Assembly (NCBI RefSeq): GCF_003346815.1 | Contig: NZ_CP031217.1 | Span: 1,736,001 to 1,800,000, forward strand | Origin: Halarcobacter bivalviorum | GTDB lineage: Bacteria; Campylobacterota; Campylobacteria; Campylobacterales; Arcobacteraceae | DNA: 64,000 nt | Direction: 5' to 3' | Part shown: positions 26,693 to 35,988 of the stretch, in pieces | Numbering within the stretch: position 1 is the first letter of the stretch | Layout: each line of letters begins with the position of its first letter | Made by a program: the position numbers and the translations under genes | Notes under the pieces: generated by a model | What the model was told of the DNA's origin: nothing | Seen by the model: the letters and a program-made list of their open reading frames with translations, nothing else | Databases searched by the model: none

Positions 26693-27448
26693 TTGAAACT
26701 AAAACAGATATTTTTTCTAATCTTTCTTTCAATGTTTTTTATTGCATGTACAAATAAAGCACCATATACAAATAGAAATCAAATGATTTTAATCTCAACA
26801 GAGAGTGAGTTAGCTTTAGGTGAAGAGAGTTATAAAAAAGCCTTAAAAGAATCAAAAGTTATAACTAATAGTAAAGATGCAAAAAGAGTAGCTGAAATTG
26901 GTAAGAAAATTGCAAAAGTTGCAAATAAAAATTATAAGTGGGAATTTAATTTAGTAGAAAATAAAGCTAAAAATGCCTTTTGCCTTCCAGGAGGTAAAGT
27001 TGTAGTTTATACTGGAATTTTAGAAGTTGCTAAAAATGATGACCAGCTTGCTACAGTTATTTCCCATGAGATAGCCCATGCTTTAGCAAGACATGGAGCA
27101 GAAAGAGTAAGTGCAAGTATGCTTTCTCAAGGACTACAAGCAATAGGTAATATTGCCCTAAATTCCCAAGCTCCTCAATATTCTCAAGCTTTTAATATTG
27201 CTTATGGTTTAGGAGCTCAATATGGAGTTTTAATGCCATATGGAAGAATGCAAGAAAGTGAAGCTGATGAAATTGGGATATATCTAATGTATAAAGCAGG
27301 ATATAATTTAAGTGAAGCAATTAAGTTTTGGGAAAATATGAGTGAAGGTAAAAAAGAAAGTATTGAATTTCTTTCAACTCACCCTAACTCAACTAGTAGA
27401 ATTAATAATATTAAAAATATAATTAATAAAATTCAAAAGAGTAAATAA
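26693..27448 (+). CDS. M48-family metalloprotease lipoprotein (LoiP/YcaL-like)
   Basis: Periplasmic membrane-anchored zinc protease. The TTG at 26693 with AAAGGAG upstream gives a 251-aa protein starting with a lipoprotein signal ending FFIAC (Cys about 19). A longer reading from 26585 would overlap the divergent gene and bury the signal. The catalytic motif HEIAHALARH and the downstream ESEADEIG glutamate are both present, so it should be active. It likely takes part in outer-membrane protein quality control like E. coli LoiP/BepA relatives (family knowledge). A bidirectional hairpin follows. Confidence 0.92.
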   Translation: MKLKQIFFLIFLSMFFIACTNKAPYTNRNQMILISTESELALGEESYKKALKESKVITNSKDAKRVAEIGKKIAKVANKNYKWEFNLVENKAKNAFCLPGGKVVVYTGILEVAKNDDQLATVISHEIAHALARHGAERVSASMLSQGLQAIGNIALNSQAPQYSQAFNIAYGLGAQYGVLMPYGRMQESEADEIGIYLMYKAGYNLSEAIKFWENMSEGKKESIEFLSTHPNSTSRINNIKNIINKIQKSK

Positions 27449-27468
27449 CATAGAAATCTATGTTATTT
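27443..27468. terminator. Bidirectional terminator between the M48 protease and yebC
   Basis: AAATAACATAG and CTATGTTATTT form a perfect 11-bp stem around AAAT. It lies between convergent genes, overlaps the protease stop, and has T-rich sequence on both sides. Confidence 0.7.
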
Positions 27469-27469
27469 A

Positions 27470-28177
27470 TTACTCCATATTTGTAAATACTGCTTGAACA
27501 TCATCATCATCTTCAAGCTTTTCTAATAATTTACCAATCTCTTCTTGTTGCTCTTCTGTAAACTCTTGTGGATTGTTTGAAATTCTTTTTAATTCAGCTT
27601 TTTTAAGCTCAATTTCTAACTCTTCAAATTTAGTATTCATATTTCCAAAGTCAGTATAATTTGCAATTGCAATACATAAACCATCTTCTTCTTCAATCTC
27701 TTCTAATCCAGCATCAATTAGTTCAAGTTCTAGCTCTTCTAATTCCATCTCTGGTTTATCAAATTCAAAAATAGCTTTTCTATCAAACATAAACTCTAAA
27801 GAACCAGTAGGAACAACTTGTCCTCCATTTTTATTAAAATGCATTTTAACATTTGCTACGGTTCTTGTATTATTATCAGTTGCACACTCAACAAAAATTA
27901 GAACACCATGAGGACCTTTCCCTTCAAAATTTACATCAACATAGTTTGTCGCATCTTTTCCTGTTGCTCTTTTAATAGCTGCATCAATATTTGCTTTTGG
28001 TAAGTTTTGTGCTTTAGCATTTAGTATTGCAGTTCTTAAAACAGGATTCATGTCAGGGTCACCACCACCAGCTTTTGCTGCAATTTCAATTGCTTTTGCT
28101 AGTTTTGGGAAAACTCTTGACATATTTCCCCATCTTTTCATTTTTGCTGCTTTTCTATACTCAAAGGCTCTACCCAT
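27470..28177 (-). CDS. YebC/PmpR-family protein
   Basis: 235 aa. The family N terminus [19 protein letters not shown] starts at 28177. The upstream ATG at 28189 is less likely, because its ATGGAG supplies the SD for the second ATG. The [21 protein letters not shown] and [19 protein letters not shown] blocks are diagnostic. YebC proteins bind DNA as regulators in some bacteria, and more recent work ties the family to translation of proline-rich stretches on ribosomes; which holds here is not visible. The C-terminal third is acidic. Confidence 0.94.
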   Translation of the reverse strand: MGRAFEYRKAAKMKRWGNMSRVFPKLAKAIEIAAKAGGGDPDMNPVLRTAILNAKAQNLPKANIDAAIKRATGKDATNYVDVNFEGKGPHGVLIFVECATDNNTRTVANVKMHFNKNGGQVVPTGSLEFMFDRKAIFEFDKPEMELEELELELIDAGLEEIEEEDGLCIAIANYTDFGNMNTKFEELEIELKKAELKRISNNPQEFTEEQQEEIGKLLEKLEDDDDVQAVFTNME

Positions 28178-28276
28178 AAAAAACTCCATAAACTTTTTTA
28201 ATTTTCGCGTATTATACCCTTTTTGTTATAATAGCTTTATAAGATAGTAATAATATTTTTTTGCTAATATTCCTTT

Positions 28277-29125
28277 ATGAAAAAAATCCTAATACTTTTA
28301 TTTATTATTAATCAATTAATTTTTGCACTTGATATCTCATCTCAAAAAATAAAAAATGCAAATACTCTGTTTTTAAAACTTGAAGAGAAAAATATCAAAA
28401 ATCCAAAATTAACAATTGATTCACACAACATTGACTTTTTTGAAATACCAAATAAAAAAGATAGCTATTATGCTTTAGTACCAATCTCTTATTATAAAGA
28501 GTTTGATAAGTACAAGATAATAGTTTCATATATAAAGAACAATAAAAAAGTTTTTAAAGGTATTAATATTGAAGTAATTGATGGAAACTATAAAAGTGAA
28601 ATTATCAAAGTAACAGATAACTCAAAAGTAACTTTAAATGATAAAAATAAGAAGCGTGTAGACAAAGAATACAAGCGAGCAATGAATATCTATAATAAAA
28701 CTACCCCAAAATTATATATAAAAGATGATTTTATTTATCCTATAAATAGTAAAATTACTAGTGATTTTGGTAAAAAAAGAGTCTATAATGGAACTTTAAA
28801 ATCTTATCATAGTGGTACTGATTTTAGAGCAAAAAATGGAACAATTATTAAAGCTATAAATAATGGAAAAATAGTGATTGCAGAAGATAGGTTTTATGCA
28901 GGAAAATCTATTGTTATAGATCATGGACAAGGAATTTATAGTGGTTACTATCATTTAAGTAAAAAGAACTTTAAAGTAGGTGACTTTGTAAAGAAAGGCG
29001 ATATTATCGGCTTAAGCGGTAGTACAGGAAGAATAACAGGTCCACATTTACACTTCTCTTTCAGAATTCATGGTATCCTAGTAGATCCGCTACAAGCCAT
29101 TGAGTTATTAAATAATAATCTATAG
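28277..29125 (+). CDS. M23-family murein endopeptidase, periplasmic
   Basis: 282 aa with a signal peptide (residues 1-17, ILLFIINQLIFA). An N-terminal domain of beta-strand character comes before the LytM/M23 domain (about 160-280). Zinc ligands are visible as YHSGTDFRA (H-x3-D) and GPHLHFSFR (HxH), so the site is complete. It probably cleaves peptidoglycan cross-links, like the Csd/Pgp cell-shape hydrolases of Campylobacterota (inference). No clear SD precedes the ATG. It is upstream of the mla operon but separated from it by 67 bp. Confidence 0.92.
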   Translation: MKKILILLFIINQLIFALDISSQKIKNANTLFLKLEEKNIKNPKLTIDSHNIDFFEIPNKKDSYYALVPISYYKEFDKYKIIVSYIKNNKKVFKGINIEVIDGNYKSEIIKVTDNSKVTLNDKNKKRVDKEYKRAMNIYNKTTPKLYIKDDFIYPINSKITSDFGKKRVYNGTLKSYHSGTDFRAKNGTIIKAINNGKIVIAEDRFYAGKSIVIDHGQGIYSGYYHLSKKNFKVGDFVKKGDIIGLSGSTGRITGPHLHFSFRIHGILVDPLQAIELLNNNL

Positions 29126-29192
29126 TATTAAGCTACTTTTATAATATTATTTGCTATCCTAAATTCTTTTACACACACAAGGAAAAGTTAAA

Positions 29193-29915
29193 ATGAGAAA
29201 ACTGGTTGTTCTTTTTTTGATGCTTACAAGCATTTGTTTTGCACAAGAAATAGAAAAAGATGATTTTAGTAATGAATTTAGTACAAAGACTGAAAGTTTT
29301 GATCCTCTTTCAGGATACAATCGTTCTATGACTTCATTTAATCATTATGTTTATTTAAACATTGTAGCACCAACTGCAAAAGGATATGCAAAGGTTGTTC
29401 CTGAAGTAGCGAGAACAGGTATTTCAAACTTCATTGATAATATCACTTTCCCTATTAGGTTTGTTAATAATCTTCTTCAATTGAAATTCGCATATGCATT
29501 TGAAGAGTTAGGTAGATTTACAATTAATTCTACTTTTGGACTTGCAGGATTGATGGATCCCGCAACAAAAATGGATTTAGAAAAAAGAGATGAAGACTTT
29601 GGTCAAACTCTTGCTTTTTATGGAATAGGAGAAGGTTTTCATATTGTATTACCATTTTTTGGACCATCAAACTTAAGAGACAGTATTGGTCTTGTTGCGG
29701 ATGGTTATATAAGTCCTTTAACAGACATGAGTTCTTATGGATATAAAATACCTAATAATACAGAGAAAACAGTAGCAATTCAAGCAATTAAATTTGTAAA
29801 TCATTCATCATTAAATCAAGGTAAATATGAAGCCTTTACAAAAGATGCTATTGATTTATACTCTCTTCTAAAAGATGCTTATAATCAAAGAAGAGAAAAA
29901 GAGATTAAGGAATAA
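29193..29915 (+). CDS. mlaA: MlaA (VacJ) family outer-membrane phospholipid transport protein
   Basis: 240 aa. The core FDPLSGYNRSMTSFNHYVY, the NFIDNITFPIRFVNNLLQ stretch and GLAGLMDPA are family hallmarks. MlaA removes misplaced phospholipid from the outer leaflet and hands it to the periplasmic carrier MlaC. The signal peptide seems to be a plain SPase I type (ICFAQ) and not a lipobox, unlike E. coli MlaA. It is the first gene of mlaA-mlaC-RND-LOG, 2 bp before mlaC. Confidence 0.93.
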   Translation: MRKLVVLFLMLTSICFAQEIEKDDFSNEFSTKTESFDPLSGYNRSMTSFNHYVYLNIVAPTAKGYAKVVPEVARTGISNFIDNITFPIRFVNNLLQLKFAYAFEELGRFTINSTFGLAGLMDPATKMDLEKRDEDFGQTLAFYGIGEGFHIVLPFFGPSNLRDSIGLVADGYISPLTDMSSYGYKIPNNTEKTVAIQAIKFVNHSSLNQGKYEAFTKDAIDLYSLLKDAYNQRREKEIKE

Positions 29916-29917
29916 TT

Positions 29918-30490
29918 ATGTTAAAAAAATATTTTATACTTCTTTTAGTTTCTACAACTCTACTATTTGCAGTAAAGAAAGAGAATATTGAACCTTTTAT
30001 GGTAGAAAAAGTAAATAGTGTATTATCAATTTTAAAAAATAAAGAGTTAAAAAAAGAAGAAAAATCATCTAAAATTATCTCAATTATGGACCCAGTTTTT
30101 GACTACACACTAATGGCTAGATTATCGTTAGGAAAAGAATGGAATTCATTATCAAGTGAAAAACAAAAAGAGTTTTCTTTTTTATTTACAGAAGTTTTAA
30201 AAAAATCTTATTTAAATAAACTTGATTTATATACAGACCAAAAAGTTAAATTCTTAGGAACTCAAGAGCCAAAGAAAAATAGATTGGTAGTAAATACTAC
30301 GTTAATTGGTGAGAAAGACAACTTTGACATTGATTATAAATTTTATCAAAAAACAGAAGATGAATGGAAAATTTATGATATCAACTTAGTTGGAGTAAGT
30401 ATTATTCAAACATATAGACAACAATTTGCAGGATTTTTAAAAGATAAATCTTTTGATGAATTACTAAAAAATTTAGATACAAAAAAATAG
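29918..30490 (+). CDS. mlaC: MlaC (Ttg2D) family periplasmic phospholipid carrier
   Basis: 190 aa with a signal peptide (about 1-18, LLLVSTTLLFA). The body is a typical MlaC: MDPVFDYTLMARLSLGKEWN, then FTEVLKKSYLNKLDLY, and DWKIYDI-type end strands (DEWKIYDINLVGVSIIQTYR). It shuttles phospholipid between membranes. It is placed directly between mlaA and the RND gene. Confidence 0.93.
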   Translation: MLKKYFILLLVSTTLLFAVKKENIEPFMVEKVNSVLSILKNKELKKEEKSSKIISIMDPVFDYTLMARLSLGKEWNSLSSEKQKEFSFLFTEVLKKSYLNKLDLYTDQKVKFLGTQEPKKNRLVVNTTLIGEKDNFDIDYKFYQKTEDEWKIYDINLVGVSIIQTYRQQFAGFLKDKSFDELLKNLDTKK

Positions 30491-30497
30491 TTAAGAT

Positions 30498-32981
30498 ATG
30501 ACAAAAAAGATTTTCGACTTAACTGTTATTAAGCACCCTTTTAAAACAGTTTTTATTCTTCTTTTAGGAGTAATATTTTTAGGATATTACTCTACAAAGT
30601 TAGAAATTGATGCCTCTTCTGAAACTCTATTATTAGATAATGACAAAGATTTACAATTTGCAAGAAAAGTTTCTAAACTTTACTATAATCCAGACTTTTT
30701 ACTTATTACTTACTCTCCTAAAGAGGATTTATTATCAGAAGAATCATTAAAAACTTTAAAGAAATTATCTGATGAATTAGTAAAATTAGAAAATATTGAC
30801 TCAGTTACTTCTATTTTAAATGTTCCTTTACTTCAATCTCCAGTTCAAAAACTATCAAAGCTAGTTGATAATGTAAGAACTTTAGAAAAAAGTAATCCAA
30901 ATAAAGAGTTAGTGAAAAAAGAGTTTTTAGAATCAGAAATATATAAAAATGCTTTAGTTAGTGCTGATTTTAAGACAACTGCTTTAGTTTTAAATTTAAA
31001 AGAAAATAAAGAGTATTTTAACTTTATTGATAAAAGAAAAGAGCTTTTAGATAAAAAAAGAGCTAACACTATCTCAAAAGAAGAATTAATAAAACTAAAT
31101 CAAATCCAGATTGACTTTAAAAAGTTTAGAGATATTCAAAGAGCAGAAAACAGTCAAACAATTTCAGAAATAAGAGATATCATATCAAAATATCAAAATG
31201 AAGCTTCACTCTTTTTAGGTGGAGTAAATATGATTGCTGATGATATTATCACTTTTGTTAAAAACGATTTAGTGATTTATGGTTCAACTTTAATTTTACT
31301 GCTTATTTTTATTTTATGGATTATTTTCAAACAAAGTATTTGGATTACTCTTCCTTTATTGATTTGTATTTTATCTGTAGTTTCAACAGCAGGTGCTTTA
31401 GGTTTCTTTGCTTGGGAAGTTACAGTTATTTCATCTAACTTTATTGCTTTACAATTAATTATTACTATCTCTATTGTTTTACACTTAATTGTAAGATATA
31501 GAGAACTTAGTTCTAAATATAAACACGCTTCTCAATATAAACTTGTAATAAATACTATTCTTTCAAAACTAAACCCCTCTTTCTTTGCTATTATTACTAC
31601 AATTGCAGGATTTGGTTCTTTAGTTTTATCAGGAATTCAGCCAGTTAAAAACCTTGGTTGGATGATGAGTACAGGAATTGCTATCTCTTTATTAATTGCC
31701 TTTATTGTTTTTCCTGCTATATTAATTCTTCTAAAAAGAGTTAATAGTACAAAAGAGTCTAACTTTAAATTAAATACTATTTCAATCTCTACATATTTAG
31801 TAGAAAATCATGGTAAAAAGATTATTCTAGGTAGTATTCTTGTTGTTATTTTTTCATTAACTGGTACTACAAAATTAATCGTTGAAAACAGTTTTATTAA
31901 CTATTTTAAAGAATCTACTCAAATTTATAAAGGAATGAAAGTAATTGATGAAAATTTAGGAGGAACAACCCCTTTAGATGTTGTTCTTACTTTTAAAGAA
32001 GAGAAACAAAAGAAAAAACAAGAGAGTGGTTTTGACTCTTTTGAAGATGAATTTGCAATAGATTCAAATGATAAACAATATTGGTTTACAAAAGATAAAT
32101 TAGATGCTATTACAAGAGTACATGACTATTTAGAGACAATTGATGAGATAGGAAAAGTACAATCATTAGCAACTTTAACTAAAGTAGGAAAACTATTAAA
32201 TGAAGATAAAGAGTTAGATAGTTTTACCCTTGCTTTATTATATAATAAATTACCACCAGAGTATAAAAAAATCATTTTAAGCCCATATATAAATATTGAA
32301 AATAATCAAGCAAGAATCACTACAAGAATAATTGATTCAAATCCAGAGTTAAGAAGAGATGAACTTTTAAAAAAAATAAACTCTGAGCTACCTAAAGTTA
32401 TTAATAGTTCAAATATTGAATTTAGATTATCAAATCTAATGGTTTTATATAATAATATGCTTCAATCACTATTTGATTCACAAATAAAAACTCTTGGTTT
32501 TGTTGTAGTTATTCTATTTATTATGTTTTTAATTCTATTTAGGTCTGTATTAATTGCAACAATTGCAATACTTGTAAATATTGTACCTATTTCAATTATC
32601 TTTGGGATTATGGGCTGGTTAAATATTCCACTTGATATTATGACTATAACTATTGCAGCTATCTCTATTGGAATTGGAGTTGATGATACAATTCACTATA
32701 TTCACAGATTCCATGAAGAGTATAAAAAAGACCATAATTATTTAGAAGCAATGAAAAGAAGTCATGAAAGTATAGGATATGCAATGACTTATACCTCATT
32801 AGTAGTAATTGTTGGTTTCTCTATTTTAGTTTTATCAAATTTAATTCCAACTATTTATTTTGGACTACTAACAGTAATTGTTATGGCAACAATGTTAAGC
32901 TCTGCCCTACTTTTACTTCCTAAATTATTAATCTTATTAAAACCATATGGAGATAAAAAGATGAGGACTTTAAAAATATGA
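30498..32981 (+). CDS. RND/MMPL-family inner-membrane transporter, likely lipid partner of MlaA-MlaC
   Basis: 827 aa. It has a membrane helix near residue 20, a large periplasmic loop (about 40-260), five helices (about 265-415), one helix near 455, a second periplasmic loop (to about 665) and five more helices to the end: the 2 x 6 topology of RND/MMPL exporters such as HpnN. GIGVDDTIHYIHRF in the second half is the family signature. No MlaB, D, E or F gene is nearby. The mlaA-mlaC-RND order is also found in Campylobacter (Cj1371-Cj1373), so it probably replaces the ABC complex (inference). Confidence 0.9.
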   Translation: MTKKIFDLTVIKHPFKTVFILLLGVIFLGYYSTKLEIDASSETLLLDNDKDLQFARKVSKLYYNPDFLLITYSPKEDLLSEESLKTLKKLSDELVKLENIDSVTSILNVPLLQSPVQKLSKLVDNVRTLEKSNPNKELVKKEFLESEIYKNALVSADFKTTALVLNLKENKEYFNFIDKRKELLDKKRANTISKEELIKLNQIQIDFKKFRDIQRAENSQTISEIRDIISKYQNEASLFLGGVNMIADDIITFVKNDLVIYGSTLILLLIFILWIIFKQSIWITLPLLICILSVVSTAGALGFFAWEVTVISSNFIALQLIITISIVLHLIVRYRELSSKYKHASQYKLVINTILSKLNPSFFAIITTIAGFGSLVLSGIQPVKNLGWMMSTGIAISLLIAFIVFPAILILLKRVNSTKESNFKLNTISISTYLVENHGKKIILGSILVVIFSLTGTTKLIVENSFINYFKESTQIYKGMKVIDENLGGTTPLDVVLTFKEEKQKKKQESGFDSFEDEFAIDSNDKQYWFTKDKLDAITRVHDYLETIDEIGKVQSLATLTKVGKLLNEDKELDSFTLALLYNKLPPEYKKIILSPYINIENNQARITTRIIDSNPELRRDELLKKINSELPKVINSSNIEFRLSNLMVLYNNMLQSLFDSQIKTLGFVVVILFIMFLILFRSVLIATIAILVNIVPISIIFGIMGWLNIPLDIMTITIAAISIGIGVDDTIHYIHRFHEEYKKDHNYLEAMKRSHESIGYAMTYTSLVVIVGFSILVLSNLIPTIYFGLLTVIVMATMLSSALLLLPKLLILLKPYGDKKMRTLKI

Positions 32982-33562
32982 ATATAGCAATATATTGTGG
33001 CTCAAGTTTTGGGAAAAATGAGATTTATAAAACAACTGCTTTAAATATGGTTGATTTTTTAGCAAAGAAGTCTTGTTCTATTGTATATGGAGGAAGTAAA
33101 GCAGGATTAATGGGTGTTATCTCTAATTATGCCCTAGAGAAAGATATTCCTGTTTATGGAGTTATAACTCATGATTTGGCAAATAAAGAACTAGAGAATG
33201 AAAAACTTTCTAATATTATTAAAGTAGATAGTATTAGAGAAAGAAAAGCAAAGATGGAAGAACTTTCTGATGCTTTTATTGCATATCCAGGTGGTTGTGG
33301 AACATTAGAGGAGATTTCAGAGATACTTACTTCTATTCAAGTAGGTTATTCTAATAAACCTTGTGCTTTTTATAATGTAAATGGCTATTATGATAAATTG
33401 ATTGGATTTTTAAATACAGCAGTAAATGAAGGCTTTATGCTAAAGGAACATTTAGATTCAATTATTGTTAGTGATGATATTGAAAAGATATATACAAACT
33501 TCAAAAACTATACTCCACCAAAGAATAAATGGGAGATTTTAAAGGCATTAACCAACTGTTAA
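32978..33562 (+). CDS. LOG-family protein (lysine decarboxylase-like, Rossmann fold)
   Basis: 194 aa. It begins IAIYCGSSFGKNEIY and contains VYGGSKAGLMG, RERKAKM and PGGCGTLEEISE; the last is the PGGxGTxxE motif of nucleoside 5'-monophosphate phosphoribohydrolases (LOG enzymes). The likely reaction is hydrolysis of a nucleotide such as AMP to base and ribose 5-phosphate. The often-seen name lysine decarboxylase is a misnomer. It overlaps the RND gene by 4 bp, so it is co-transcribed, but no lipid role is implied. Confidence 0.92.
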   Translation: MNIAIYCGSSFGKNEIYKTTALNMVDFLAKKSCSIVYGGSKAGLMGVISNYALEKDIPVYGVITHDLANKELENEKLSNIIKVDSIRERKAKMEELSDAFIAYPGGCGTLEEISEILTSIQVGYSNKPCAFYNVNGYYDKLIGFLNTAVNEGFMLKEHLDSIIVSDDIEKIYTNFKNYTPPKNKWEILKALTNC

Positions 33563-33606
33563 TTTTTTGTTACTATTCAATTAATTGTTAACTATTATAA
33601 TTTTAT

Positions 33607-33704
33607 TAAGCGATGAGTAACCGCGAACTTACTCAGAGCATTTTTGCGAACAAACAATCTCCTTTATAAAAAGCAGAGCTTCTCCTTGCTCTGCTTTTTT
33701 TTTA
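33607..33704 (+). ncRNA. Candidate small RNA, about 98 nt
   Basis: A perfect -10 box TATAAT (33595-33600) lies just upstream. The next ~60 bases are richer in G+C than the surrounding gaps and non-coding. They can fold as GAGTAA/TTACTC (33615-33634) with CCGCGAAC in the loop, and GCGAAC recurs at 33646-33651. A strong terminator closes the unit. Alternatively it is only the long 3' end of the LOG operon. No known RNA family recognised. Confidence 0.45.
33668..33704 (+). terminator. Strong rho-independent terminator
   Basis: AAAAAGCAGAGC (33668-33679) pairs with GCTCTGCTTTTT (33688-33699), followed by more T residues. It ends the candidate small RNA and/or the mla operon. The stem is very similar to the one at 1825-1854. 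Confidence 0.9.
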
Positions 33705-33786
33705 ATATAAATATGATTATCACATATGCTACACATTAGTATGTTATAATTGTAAAATTCAAAAAATTTTAAGGCTATATAAATTA

Positions 33787-34194
33787 ATGAAAAAACTTGA
33801 TAATATTCAAAGAGATTTACTTCTTACAAATCTTGATGAAGATGGTAAACTTTCATGCTTAAAAGCATTTAAAGTTGCTAGACTTATAGGTATGAAGCCA
33901 AAAGACATGGCAGAAATAACAAGATCAATGAATATTAAAATTACTAACTGTGAACTTGGTGTTTTTGGTAAACTAAACTTCTCAGAGCTAGATGATAACA
34001 TCTATGATAAACTCTCTAAAAATTTTGCCCAAGATAAAAAAATTGATTGTGAAGTAGCTTGGTATACAGCAAGAGATAAAGGTTCAAGTTTAAGAAAAGT
34101 TGGTTCAACAATTAATAACTCAGATATAAAAGTAAGACATTGTCAACTTGGATGTTTTTATGATGAAGAGTTTGAAAAATATGATGATAAATGA
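33787..34194 (+). CDS. Small protein with two tandem CxLGxF repeats, function unknown
   Basis: 135 aa built of two copies of a ~45-residue module. Copy one (about residues 20-60) is LSCLKAFKVARLIG, then IKITNCELGVFG. Copy two (about 80-125) is IDCEVAWYTARDKG, then IKVRHCQLGCF. Each has a Cys near its start, an Ala-Arg helix and a terminal C-x-L-G-x-F. The helical spacing recalls a small DNA- or partner-binding fold. Similar modules occur in proteins of anaerobes near molybdenum-cofactor genes, from memory and unverified. Its stop overlaps the HAD gene by 4 bp, so they are co-translated. Confidence 0.75.
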   Translation: MKKLDNIQRDLLLTNLDEDGKLSCLKAFKVARLIGMKPKDMAEITRSMNIKITNCELGVFGKLNFSELDDNIYDKLSKNFAQDKKIDCEVAWYTARDKGSSLRKVGSTINNSDIKVRHCQLGCFYDEEFEKYDDK

Positions 34195-34829
34195 AAAAAT
34201 TTATTTTATTTGACAATGATGGAGTTTTAGTAGAAACAGAAAAGTGGTATTATGAAGCCAATGTAAAGGCTTTAAAAGAGCTAAATATTCATCTTGAACT
34301 AAATAGATATCTTCAAATTATGGCAAGAGGTGGAACTGCATGGGAACTTGCTTTTGAAGAAGGAGTTTCAAAAGAGCTTGTAAACAAACAAAGAGAAAAA
34401 AGAGACCTTTTTTATCAAGACTTCCTACAAACAAAAAATATCGAAATAAAAGGGGTTAAAACTCTTTTAGAAGAACTTTCAAAATCTTATAGAATGGCAA
34501 TTATTACAACATCAAGAAGAGTTGACTTTGAATTAATTCATAAAAATAGAGGTATCGTTGATTTTATGGATTTTTCTTTATGTGTTGAAGAGTATGTAAA
34601 GGCTAAACCAGCACCAGACCCCTATCTTGCAGGACTAAAAAGATTTAATGCAAAAAAAGAAGAGGCAATAGTTGTTGAAGATTCTCAAAGAGGTTTAAGT
34701 TCTGCTTTTAATGCAGGAATTGAATGTGTAATAGTTCATAATGAATTTACAAAAACTCATGATTTTACAAATGCAAGTTATCATATAAAAAAACTTGAAG
34801 AGTTAAAAGAGCTCTTATCTACTCTTTAG
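34191..34829 (+). CDS. HAD-superfamily hydrolase (subfamily IA, phosphatase or phosphomutase)
   Basis: 212 aa. Motif I is FDNDGVLVETE (nucleophile Asp, with a second acidic DNDG in place of the common DxDGT). Motif II is the ITTSRR Thr/Ser region. KAKPAPDPYLAGL gives the motif III Lys and VVEDSQRGLSSAFNAG gives motif IV. A helical cap (about 15-85) marks subfamily IA, as in phosphoglycolate phosphatase and beta-phosphoglucomutase. The substrate is not predictable. It overlaps the upstream gene by 4 bp and the convergent aminotransferase gene by 15 bp. Confidence 0.9.
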   Translation: MKKFILFDNDGVLVETEKWYYEANVKALKELNIHLELNRYLQIMARGGTAWELAFEEGVSKELVNKQREKRDLFYQDFLQTKNIEIKGVKTLLEELSKSYRMAIITTSRRVDFELIHKNRGIVDFMDFSLCVEEYVKAKPAPDPYLAGLKRFNAKKEEAIVVEDSQRGLSSAFNAGIECVIVHNEFTKTHDFTNASYHIKKLEELKELLSTL

Positions 34830-35930
34830 ATACTCTTTTAACCTATTAATTCCCTCTTTCATATGCTCTATATCTCTTGTATAGGCAAATCTCAGATACT
34901 TATTTGTTTCATTTTTACCAAAATCTTTACCAGGTGTTGTAGCAAGATGAATATTCTCTAAAAGCTCTTTAGCAAAAGCAAAACTATCATCTGTATATTT
35001 TGAAACATCAACCCAAAGATAAAAAGCTCCATCAGGTTTTGCATCAACACTAAAAATCTCATTTAGTTCTGTATATAAATAATCTCTTCTTGCTTTAAAC
35101 TTATTTTTTATCTGCTCTAAATATTCATAATCAAATGCTTCTAAAGCAGCATATTGAGATAAAGTAGGAGCTGAAATAAATATATTTTGTGCAATAATCT
35201 CTGCTTCTCTTACTAAATTTTTAGGAACTACTATCCATCCTAGCCTTAAACCTGGCATACAATAATACTTTGAAAAACCATTAATAACAAAAACATTTTC
35301 ACTAAATTCTAAAGCAGTTGCTGCTTCTTTTTCATAAATAAGTCCATGATAAAGCTCATCAGAAATAAAATGAATCTTATTTTCTTCACAATAATTAATT
35401 AACTCTTTTAAATTTTCATTTGAATAGATATTTCCGGTAGGATTAGAAGGTGAAGAGATTTGTAAAGCATCTAACTTGTGTTTTTTTAGATGTTCTACTT
35501 TTAATTCATAATCACACTCTTTATTAATATTCATAAAAATAGGTTCAATATCTAGCATATTTGCAAAGTTCTTATAACAAGGATAAGAAGGGTCACTAAG
35601 TCCTAATTTACCATTATGTTTTAACGTTAATGTATAAGCAATTAAAAAAGCACCCGAAGTTCCTGGAGTCAATAAAATTTGAGATTCATCAATATTTACA
35701 CCATACTCTTTTTTATAATGTTTTGCAATTTTCTCTCTTAGTTCAAAAAGACCTAAACTCTCAGTATAAGAAAACTTATTTTCATCAACAGCTTTTTTAA
35801 GAGCCTCTTTTACCTTTTCATTTGGAGTTAAATCTGGTTGCCCTATTTCAAAATGTATAGTATCTTCATATTTTTGTGCTTCTCTTACTATATCCATAAC
35901 AATAAAAGAATTCATATTTTCATATCTCAT
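34815..35930 (-). CDS. PLP-dependent aminotransferase, class I/II
   Basis: 371 aa, fold-type I aminotransferase. Visible motifs are IGQPDLTPNEKV, SPSNPTGNIY (substrate-binding PNPTG), and NGFSKYYCMPGLRLGW, with the Schiff-base Lys and the phosphate-binding Arg. Close in type to the aspartate/aromatic aminotransferases of Campylobacterota. The amino-acid specificity is not decidable. The SD AGGA is present. It is a single gene, convergent with the HAD phosphatase. Confidence 0.93.
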   Translation of the reverse strand: MRYENMNSFIVMDIVREAQKYEDTIHFEIGQPDLTPNEKVKEALKKAVDENKFSYTESLGLFELREKIAKHYKKEYGVNIDESQILLTPGTSGAFLIAYTLTLKHNGKLGLSDPSYPCYKNFANMLDIEPIFMNINKECDYELKVEHLKKHKLDALQISSPSNPTGNIYSNENLKELINYCEENKIHFISDELYHGLIYEKEAATALEFSENVFVINGFSKYYCMPGLRLGWIVVPKNLVREAEIIAQNIFISAPTLSQYAALEAFDYEYLEQIKNKFKARRDYLYTELNEIFSVDAKPDGAFYLWVDVSKYTDDSFAFAKELLENIHLATTPGKDFGKNETNKYLRFAYTRDIEHMKEGINRLKEYLKSR

Positions 35931-35988
35931 AAGTAATCCTAATAATTAAAAAGTGGATTATACTATAAATGAAGTTAGATTTATAAAA

